Shown here: piece after piece, positions 57,381 to 64,000 of the stretch
Layout: the number at the start of each line of letters is the position of its first letter
Numbering within the stretch: position 1 is the first letter of the stretch
Assembly: GCA_028293625.1 (NCBI GenBank)
Contig: JAQGOL010000025.1
Coordinates: 124,001-188,000, forward strand
Direction: 5' to 3'
DNA length: 64,000 nt
From: Chthoniobacteraceae bacterium
GTDB lineage: Bacteria; Verrucomicrobiota; Verrucomicrobiia; Chthoniobacterales; Chthoniobacteraceae
Notes under the pieces: generated by a model
What the model saw: only the letters and a program-made list of their open reading frames with translations
Told to the model about the DNA's origin: nothing
Databases searched by the model: none
Program-made: the position numbers and the translations under genes

Positions 57381-58115
57381 TTAGGAAACAAAGGTGCCTG
57401 CAGCCGTGCGACGCCGGCGGGAGATCAGGAAAAGGCCGGCTCCAAGAAGAAGGGAAGCTGTGGCCGGCTCAGGCACAACAGTGAGCGATGGAGCGCTTCC
57501 AGCGATAGTGAGATTACTGTCAACGTCGGCAAATCCAATGTCGCCGCCAGCCGAGGATAACTGGATGAACAATCCATTATTAGGAAGCGACCCGGACTGC
57601 CACGCTTTAACCGTGCTGGTAATATCCCAACTGTAGAAGCCCGCGCCGGTGACATTTTGCGAGGCGACACTTGGGCCGAAGCTGATTGTTGGCGTTGTGC
57701 CAAAAAAAGCGTCGTAGGTTGCCAGCGGCGCGCCTGCCGGTGCAATATCATCGGTGTTTTCCTTCCATGCATTAAGAATGGGGCTCACTGTCACGTCGCC
57801 GCCCACGGCACCGGCACCGCTCACACCAAGCCCGGTGCAATAAAGAGTGAACGTTGCGCTGACAATGGCATCGGCGTTCAATGCACCGAGCTGAGAAAGA
57901 TCAAACTGAACGAGTGCGAGAAAGTGGGCGCCAGTGTCCAGAGACGTCACATTTAAGTTAGAGGCGAAGTTCGACGTCGGCACTGAGCTATAAATTTTAG
58001 CATCGTTGCTCGTAGCCTCCGAGATCGGTTGAATACGAATCTGGGCGGACGCCGAAGCGGCGGTTAGCAACACCGCAAACGCACATGCTGCCAGGAATGG
58101 TAGGGGTCGTGTCAT
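57381..58115 (-). CDS. DNRLRE-type repeat-free PEP-CTERM exported protein
   Basis: MTRPLPFLAACAFAVLLTAASASAQIRIQPISEATSNDAKIYSSVPTSNFASNLNVTSLDTGAHFLALVQFDLSQL...FYSWDITSTVKAWQSG; C-terminal VPEPATASLLLGAGLFLISRRRR. Confidence 0.85.
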   Translation of the reverse strand: MTRPLPFLAACAFAVLLTAASASAQIRIQPISEATSNDAKIYSSVPTSNFASNLNVTSLDTGAHFLALVQFDLSQLGALNADAIVSATFTLYCTGLGVSGAGAVGGDVTVSPILNAWKENTDDIAPAGAPLATYDAFFGTTPTISFGPSVASQNVTGAGFYSWDITSTVKAWQSGSLPNNGLFIQLSSAGGDIGFADVDSNLTIAGSAPSLTVVPEPATASLLLGAGLFLISRRRRTAAGTFVS

Positions 58116-58513
58116 GCCCTCTTTAATAGATTCACCAGGCAAGTCATGCTTCCTTGTGATTGTCTTCAAGATGCGCGGGATTGTGGCAGCCTGCGAGATA
58201 GAGACTCCGCACATAGCTTTAATCGCAATTCCGAGCAAATGGAACGCAAGTTGGAATATGCTGCGTTGTTCGAACCTGATTGCCGGTGCCTGCGGCAATT
58301 TTAAATACTCTCATCTATTCCGGACAATCCCGAGTCGCGCGAACGCAATCCTGAGCATGTAGCCGAAGGTTCCCCGATGCAGACTCCTCCACATGCCCTG
58401 CCTATACTCTGCTTGCTTCACTGACCTCACTCTCTTTCCTCTCCCGATGATGGCGCCGCCCCGCGTTCATGCTTCGATTCCATCCAGGTAAGCTCTGTTT
58501 AAAGAAACTTCCG

Positions 58514-60724
58514 ATGAAATTCCCGCACCTCGTTTTTTTTGCCTTACTGGCTCTTCTCCTTCCCGCCCTGGCAAGCGAATCGCCGCCTGATCTGCCGCAA
58601 CCGGCGGTAAGCTTTGGCGCCACCTTGAGCGATGGCTGGCTTTATATTTACGGTGGCAACACGGGCAAGGCCCACGAGTTCCATCGCGAAAGCATCAGCG
58701 GGAATTTTTTCCGCGCCAAAGTCTCGGGCGGGACCGAGTGGGAAAAGCTGCCGGGGGGGCAGGCCCTTTTAAGTTCCTCGCTGGTATCACACGGCGGAAA
58801 GATCATTCGGATCGGAGGAATGGGGGCTCGCAATAACAAGGGAGAAAAAAACGATCTTCATTCAACTGAGGAAGTCATGAGTTACGACCCGGCGACCCAA
58901 CGCTGGGACGCTCTGCCTTCCCTGCCGGAGCCGCGCTCCAGTCATGATGCGGTCGTGGTGGGCGATCTCATTTATGTGGCCGGGGGGTGGCAGCTTGCCG
59001 GGGACGATGGCGACGGAGCGAAGGCGACCTGGCATTCCACGGTGCTCGTGCTCGATTTGAATGCGCTGGACCGCGGCTGGAAGTCATTGCCACAACCTTT
59101 CCAACGCCGTGCAATCGCCGCGGTGGCCGAAGGCGGACGGATCTGGTTCCTCGGCGGAATGGATAATCACGAGACACTCTCCCTCGCGGTCGATTGGTTC
59201 CGGCCGGAGACAGGCGAATGGGGCAAAGGTCCTGATCTTCCAAAAAGCCCGATGTCCGGATTTGGCATGGCGGGATGCGCACTCGACAACAAAGTGCTCG
59301 CGAGCCCTCTGTCGGGGAAAATCTATGCGTTGAACGACTCCGCCACCCAATGGGAAGAGGTCGCCAGGCTGACGCCCGCGCGCTTTTTTCACCGGTTGCT
59401 TCCCGTTCAGGAAGGATTGCTTGTCGCCGTAGGCGGTTCAAATCATGACGGGCATGTCCGGCTCGTTGAGCTGATTGCGTTAAAAAAGGAATCCGCCGCA
59501 TCCGAGCCGAAAAAAGAGAGCCCAAAACCGGTTTTGGAAGCGCAATGGTCGCAATGGCGCGGACCTCAGCGTGACGGCGTCTCCATGGAAAAGGGCTGGC
59601 GCAAGGATTGGCCAAAAGAAGGCCCAAAAGCGCTTTGGCGTGCCAATGCCGGAGTGGGAATGAGTTCGAGCGTGGTGGTGGACGGGCGCCTTTTTACGCA
59701 GGGTAATGATGGGCAGGGAAATGATTGCATCGTGGCGCTGGACGCACTGACCGGCGACCAGTTATGGAAGTTTGCATTTCCGTGCAAAAGCGCCGCGCAC
59801 GAAATGCCCATTGTTCCCAATGGTCCGGGCGCCACACCGACCGTTGTGGATGGACAGCTTTTCGCATTGAGCCGGGAAGGCGATTTGCTCTGCCTTGCCG
59901 CCGCGACAGGCGACGTGGTTTGGCGCACCCAGCTAATCAGTGAGCTTGGGGGCAAACGTCCGGTGTATGGTTACACGCAGTCGCCGCTGATAGATCGCGG
60001 ATTGCTCATTCAGGATATCGGCTGCGAGCCCGGCAAAACGGGTTCCACCGTGGCGCTTGATTCGGCGAACGGCAAAGTCAGATGGCGCGCAGGCAGCGGG
60101 GAAGCCGGTTACAGTTCCGCGCGGGTTCTTGAAAGAGAGGGCCGCCATTTTGTCACCATGTTTAAAGGGGAAACCTTCGACCTGCTGGATCCGACCGACG
60201 GGCGGGTGCTCTGGTCCCATCGCACGACCGCCCGCGACTTTTGCAACGCGCTGACTCCGGTTTTTGTAGGGCACCGGATATTGGTCAGCAACACAGGCAT
60301 CGACCCTGCCAAACTTCTTGAGTGGGACCTGGGCGAGAGGCCAAACGTGCGTGAAGTCTGGTCGCATAAACAGTTCGCGCTGCTTTTTAACAATCCCATC
60401 CTGACCCAGGGCGCTCTTTTTGGGTTTAACGAAAAGCGGAGTGGCCACGTGGAGTTTACGTGCCTGGACGCCGCCACGGGTGAATCGCGCTGGGTGAGCG
60501 ATGCCGTGCCGGTCGGCACGTTCATTCTCGCGGATGGACATTGGATTTTTCTGACGCGGGCCGGGGAAATAATCGTCGCGCCTTCCACCCTCGAAACGCT
60601 GAGCGTGAAGGCGCAATTCAAAGCGTTGGAAGGGAAATGTTACGCGACCCCTACCCTGGCTTCCGGAGTGCTGTATGTGCGCAACAACGCCGGCGAAATC
60701 GCCGCATTCGACCTGCGTCCTTAA
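58514..60724 (+). CDS. Kelch-repeat plus PQQ-like beta-propeller fusion protein
   Basis: Kelch half: DGWLYIYGGNTGKAHEFHRES, LPEPRSSHDAVVVGDLIYVAGGW, RRAIAAVAEGGRIWFLGGMDN. PQQ half: WSQWRGPQRDGVS, VVVDGRLFTQGNDGQGNDCIVALDALTGDQLWKFAFPCK, TPTLASGVLYVRNNAGEIAAFDLRP. Confidence 0.9.
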   Translation: MKFPHLVFFALLALLLPALASESPPDLPQPAVSFGATLSDGWLYIYGGNTGKAHEFHRESISGNFFRAKVSGGTEWEKLPGGQALLSSSLVSHGGKIIRIGGMGARNNKGEKNDLHSTEEVMSYDPATQRWDALPSLPEPRSSHDAVVVGDLIYVAGGWQLAGDDGDGAKATWHSTVLVLDLNALDRGWKSLPQPFQRRAIAAVAEGGRIWFLGGMDNHETLSLAVDWFRPETGEWGKGPDLPKSPMSGFGMAGCALDNKVLASPLSGKIYALNDSATQWEEVARLTPARFFHRLLPVQEGLLVAVGGSNHDGHVRLVELIALKKESAASEPKKESPKPVLEAQWSQWRGPQRDGVSMEKGWRKDWPKEGPKALWRANAGVGMSSSVVVDGRLFTQGNDGQGNDCIVALDALTGDQLWKFAFPCKSAAHEMPIVPNGPGATPTVVDGQLFALSREGDLLCLAAATGDVVWRTQLISELGGKRPVYGYTQSPLIDRGLLIQDIGCEPGKTGSTVALDSANGKVRWRAGSGEAGYSSARVLEREGRHFVTMFKGETFDLLDPTDGRVLWSHRTTARDFCNALTPVFVGHRILVSNTGIDPAKLLEWDLGERPNVREVWSHKQFALLFNNPILTQGALFGFNEKRSGHVEFTCLDAATGESRWVSDAVPVGTFILADGHWIFLTRAGEIIVAPSTLETLSVKAQFKALEGKCYATPTLASGVLYVRNNAGEIAAFDLRP

Positions 60725-60775
60725 GGCGCCGGGGGGCGCGTTTCCTCTTGATTTTAAAAGCGCGGCGCCTTTTTA
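60723..60775 (+). terminator. Intrinsic terminator after Kelch-PQQ gene
   Basis: aaggcgcc / ggcgcctt perfect outer stem with inner gcgcgttt/aaagcgc pairing, followed by ttttt. Confidence 0.7.
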
Positions 60776-60899
60776 CGTTTTGTCGCGAATCGACATTTCG
60801 CCCAGACAAAAGCCATGGTAATTTCAGGAGCGAGTATCGGCTCGCGCTGCTTTCCCGAGCCGTGGCATTATGAACGGCGTTTCAGACCTTATTTCATTT

Positions 60900-61379
60900 A
60901 TGAGTACCGCAACAACGACATCCACAGCCGCCGCTGTAAAAGAGAACCGCTTGCCCAGCACCCTTAACCTTGTGCTCGCCGATTCTTACACTCTCATGGG
61001 ACTCACCCATCTTGCCCATTGGAATGTGGAGGGACCGGATTTTTTCCCGCTGCATCAGGCTTTTCAAAGCCAGTATGAAAATCTCTTTGAAGCCGTCGAT
61101 GAAATCGCCGAACGGGTGCGCGCCCTTGATGCGTATGCCATTGGCGGCCTTGAGACCCTTGCACGGACCGCGCAGATGGATGAATTTAAATCGCCGATGC
61201 CGCAGAACGATTACGTGGCCGCGCTGATTGTGGCTCACGAAAAAGTCATTGATGATGCCGTGAGCGCCCGCAACCTCGCCGGCGATCAGAACGACTTGCA
61301 AACGCAGGATCTGATGATCAAACGGATCAGCTGGCACGAAAAGACCCTCTGGATGCTAAAAAGCTTTCTTAAGCGCTAA
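60900..61379 (+). CDS. dps: Dps / ferritin-like DNA starvation protein
   Basis: LNLVLADSYTLMGLTHLAHWNVEGPDFFPLHQAFQSQYENLFEAVDEIAERVRALDAYAIG...NDLQTQDLMIKRISWHEKTLWMLKSFLK. Confidence 0.88.
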   Translation: MSTATTTSTAAAVKENRLPSTLNLVLADSYTLMGLTHLAHWNVEGPDFFPLHQAFQSQYENLFEAVDEIAERVRALDAYAIGGLETLARTAQMDEFKSPMPQNDYVAALIVAHEKVIDDAVSARNLAGDQNDLQTQDLMIKRISWHEKTLWMLKSFLKR

Positions 61380-61384
61380 TTCCA

Positions 61385-61867
61385 TTGAGAGAAGCCACTC
61401 CTGCATCCCTCTGCCGACCCGCAGAAGGCGATGACTGCTCCCCTCCCCGCTGCCGCTGGCGTTGCGCTTTACAGGTTGTCGATGAGCTCCTTCGACAGCC
61501 CGGCGCCGCCTCCGGTGATGAAATGGATCGCCTGCTCGACCTGCGCTGGAAATTGCGCCAGGGAAGCGATGCGGAAGGCGCCCTGCGGCTTTTCTGCGAA
61601 TTGCGCCTGAGCATGGAGCGGCGCCATTACCTCGCTTTTTTTCGTATCCGCCGCTGGCTGGAGAATCACGTTGTGGCGGCGGTTCGGATTTGTCCCGCCG
61701 CTGAACCTCGCTTTGTGCCGGTCAAGCTTAACCATTATTGCGTGGAAGCCGTTCGCCGGGTCTGTCTTTGCGCGGGTGTGGCGCAGGATGGGGTAATGCT
61801 TGCGCCGCGTTTGCAATTCGCGTTTCAGGACCACGTGATCCCAGCAATCGCGGGAGCCGCCTGCTAG
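61385..61867 (+). CDS. Hypothetical protein (opposite-strand ORF 61469..61921 competes)
   Basis: Open frame with GC-rich third positions, e.g. DEMDRLLDLRWKLRQGSDAEGALRLFCELRLSMERRHYLAFFRIRRWLENHVVAAV; no recognised family. Confidence 0.3.
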   Translation: MREATPASLCRPAEGDDCSPPRCRWRCALQVVDELLRQPGAASGDEMDRLLDLRWKLRQGSDAEGALRLFCELRLSMERRHYLAFFRIRRWLENHVVAAVRICPAAEPRFVPVKLNHYCVEAVRRVCLCAGVAQDGVMLAPRLQFAFQDHVIPAIAGAAC

Positions 61868-61889
61868 AAAGCGCACCCTTTCCAAAAAC

Positions 61890-62432
61890 GTGCTGGTTAA
61901 GCGCGCGCCGGATCTTGTCATGAGCTTGCTTGAGGAATCGAAATTTGAGATGCAGGGTCAGTTTACCGGTTTTATTCGTGATGAATGCGGCAAACGGCGA
62001 ATGCTTTTGCGTGCCGGAGAGGAATCCATTCTTTTTAAATTGCCCACCGCATTGCGTAAACAACTTGGCGATCGGCTCGTGCCTGGACATGCCATCGTCG
62101 TATCGGGAGTGGAGCAACGCGACCCCCTTTCCGGCTGGGTAAGACGGATCATTTCGCGTCTCCACTTTTTGGACGAATCCGTTGTCTCCAGCCACTGCAC
62201 GGTCCGGGTTTGCGCCAAGAAAAACTGTTGGAAAAATGGCGGCAAGGAACTGTGGCAAGCGCTTGAGCAGAAGATTGCGAGCGCGGGATTGACCGATGTG
62301 GTGAGGCTGAAGGCCGTCGGTTGCCTCGATCGCTGCAAGCGCGCTCCGAATCTGGATTGCGGCAGCACACAGCTCGAACGATGCACTCCCGAAATGGCTC
62401 GGGCGCTTATCGACGAGCTCGCCCGGGATTAG
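61890..62432 (+). CDS. Thioredoxin-like [2Fe-2S] ferredoxin domain protein
   Basis: HCTVRVCAKKNCWKNGGKELWQALEQKIASAGLTDVVRLKAVGCLDRCKRAPNLDC: Cys spacing of the thioredoxin-like ferredoxin fold. Confidence 0.75.
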   Translation: MLVKRAPDLVMSLLEESKFEMQGQFTGFIRDECGKRRMLLRAGEESILFKLPTALRKQLGDRLVPGHAIVVSGVEQRDPLSGWVRRIISRLHFLDESVVSSHCTVRVCAKKNCWKNGGKELWQALEQKIASAGLTDVVRLKAVGCLDRCKRAPNLDCGSTQLERCTPEMARALIDELARD

Positions 62433-62436
62433 CGCC

Positions 62437-63567
62437 TTAAGCAAGTTGCATCCGGCATTCCGCAACCCTGAGGGCTGCCGCAGTGCGCGTTTCCACGCCG
62501 AGTTTGCCAAAAATGTTCAGGACGTGCTTTTTGATGGTGAGCACGTTGGCGCCAAGGATGGTGGCAATTTCGGGGTTGGTCTTTCCCTGGGCCAGCCACC
62601 AGACGACTACCGATTCGCGTGCTGTCAGCCCAAGAACCTGAAGCGATTCCGGGCCGGGCGCACGTTTTTGTTCATCAAAAACGAGGAGATAACCGTCGCA
62701 ATGCACCCGGTTGATGAGCCGGATTGTCAGACAGCCAAGAGTGGACTCAACTTTGAAAGCTTCCCGCGCTTTCCCCGGAGGAATAAGCGCAGCCGAGTGA
62801 AGGCGAACCCAGCGCTCCAGAGGATCGGGCAAACCATGCGATGTGGCGGGCCATTCCGGGAAATAGTCACGAGCAAACTGACGTCCGCGTTGGGACCAAT
62901 CACGCACGCGTCCCTGCGCGTCGAGGGAGACCAGGCCACGCGCGAGTGCTTCGCCCAGGTCTTCCATCAAACCCGCATCGCCTAAGGTGCGGGCGAGGCA
63001 TTCTGCATTGCGATAGGCCTGCAAAATATGCGGCCTCAATAATTCCAGGCACGCCAGATCGCGCGGATGAAACCAATCTGCTTCCCGCCACATGAAAAAA
63101 CAGAGCGCCCGGCTATCCGACACCGGCACACTCATCCCGAGTTCATCGCGGACCGAGATGGAACGGTAAAATTCGTTATACAGCCCCGATCCTGCAAAGC
63201 GGCGGCGGCCGAGCCGATGGGAGGTAATGAGAGAGACTCCGCGCAGGACATCGTGCTGCGAGGCGGAGAGCGGATGCTCACTGGCGTGGGCAAGAAAGCG
63301 GGCGTTCAGATCACTCTGGACATTCGGATCAAGTGCCGGCTCGCGGGTTGCCTGAAATGTGCCTGCCCCATAGTTCATGTCGGTTGTCCCGTTAAATTGG
63401 ACATGGATCATCTTTGGCAGCAGGCGTGCGACCCGGCTGGGAAATTCGCTCAACGGGGTATGCGCGTAGAGTTCGAGCAAAATCGCCTGATGGGCCTGGA
63501 AGTCAGCGGAGCTTAATTGCGGCATATGGTGGAACGAGGCAGGCTCGGCTCGGCTCATTTCTATCAC
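62437..63567 (-). CDS. LuxR-type transcriptional regulator
   Basis: C-terminal HTH: LQVLGLTARESVVVWWLAQGKTNPEIATILGANVLTIKKHVLNIFGKLGVETRTAAALRV. Confidence 0.85.
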   Translation of the reverse strand: MIEMSRAEPASFHHMPQLSSADFQAHQAILLELYAHTPLSEFPSRVARLLPKMIHVQFNGTTDMNYGAGTFQATREPALDPNVQSDLNARFLAHASEHPLSASQHDVLRGVSLITSHRLGRRRFAGSGLYNEFYRSISVRDELGMSVPVSDSRALCFFMWREADWFHPRDLACLELLRPHILQAYRNAECLARTLGDAGLMEDLGEALARGLVSLDAQGRVRDWSQRGRQFARDYFPEWPATSHGLPDPLERWVRLHSAALIPPGKAREAFKVESTLGCLTIRLINRVHCDGYLLVFDEQKRAPGPESLQVLGLTARESVVVWWLAQGKTNPEIATILGANVLTIKKHVLNIFGKLGVETRTAAALRVAECRMQLA

Positions 63568-63699
63568 GGTTTAGGATTCTGTCTTGTATTGGCAACAGGC
63601 GTTTCCTGTCGGTCTCTGGCAAAACCAGCAGGACGCTCACGTTTTGCACTACTCCCATCGGTGTATTGAGCATTTTCGTTTTCAAGCAAAAACTCGGCC

Positions 63700-64000
63700 A
63701 TGAAACGACTCCGTCATCTCTTCGGCACGACGATTCCGAGAAGCGTGCTCATCTGGGCCGCGTTGATCCTGGTGGCATTCACAGGAAGTCCCGTCATTGC
63801 CGCCGTGGCCGGGTCGATCGCCGTCTATCCACAGAATCCCTCGGTCGAAATGGCTTCGGCCACCTATCAATTTACTTCCTACGTGCCCATCTCGCCCAAC
63901 ACGATCGAATGGCTGGTGAACGGCATTGTCGGAGGCAACGCCACTGTCGGCACCATCAGCCCGGCTGGCGTTTACAAGCGGCCGGAGGTGATCCCTACGC
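63700..64000 (+). CDS. N-terminal part of an exported Ig-like (BIG-type) protein, truncated by window end
   Basis: Open frame from ATG 63700 to the window end: MKRLRHLFGTTIPRSVLIWAALILVAFTGSPVIAAVAGSIAVYPQNPSVEMASATYQFTSYVPISPNTIEWLVNGIVGGNATVGTISPAGVYKRPEVIPT. Absent from the ORF track because it has no stop. Confidence 0.7.
   Translation, partial: MKRLRHLFGTTIPRSVLIWAALILVAFTGSPVIAAVAGSIAVYPQNPSVEMASATYQFTSYVPISPNTIEWLVNGIVGGNATVGTISPAGVYKRPEVIPT

Noticed and set aside
61728-62510. 260 aa minus-strand ORF
   Set aside because: Antisense to the [2Fe-2S] ferredoxin gene, which has conserved cysteines.
1-64000. CRISPR arrays, tRNA/rRNA genes, IS elements or prophage
   Set aside because: No regularly spaced direct repeats, no convincing TPsiC-arm/cloverleaf, no transposase or integrase motifs were seen by eye; a tRNAscan/Infernal run would be needed for certainty.

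Overview
This 64 kb window is chromosomal and high-GC. It looks verrucomicrobial (Chthoniobacter-like), judged from a four-gene Verru_Chthon pseudopilin cassette, PEP-CTERM proteins, autotransporter-type beta-strand repeats, and DUF1501/DUF1549/DUF1553 planctomycete-type cytochrome modules. I saw no transposase, integrase, phage genes, CRISPR array, rRNA or convincing tRNA. Main blocks: (1) the 3' part of a trehalose-6-phosphate-synthase-like GT20 gene fused in frame to an HPr phosphocarrier domain; (2) a D-B-C-A pseudopilin cassette followed by a ~2300 aa autotransporter-repeat, dockerin-like, PEP-CTERM protein with a ~1.6 kb internal duplication; (3) two separate DUF1549/1553 + DUF1501 modules, the second with PPC and WD40 genes; (4) a decayed-gene cluster at 20.1-21.85 kb (sialidase, di-heme oxidoreductase and UPF0114 remnants) around a second HPr-like gene; (5) a primary-type sigma factor and an MGDG-synthase-like glycosyltransferase; (6) a ~2000 aa protein with lamin-tail and CotH-like domains; (7) a DUF4038/GH140-like plus putative apionate-lactonase-like pair (possible apiose catabolism); (8) a hybrid histidine kinase with an N-terminal NMT1/THI5-like substrate-binding domain; (9) PhoX-like and PafA-like phosphatases; (10) a TonB receptor locus flanked by Cys-motif proteins, with a candidate structured leader upstream and a disrupted TonB/VWA-like gene downstream; (11) Kelch-PQQ, Dps, [2Fe-2S] ferredoxin and LuxR genes. 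The strongest candidates for new biology are the GT20-HPr fusion, the possible apiose pair, the substrate-binding-domain kinase, and the TonB/CECC locus with its leader. All family assignments come from reading motifs without database searches.
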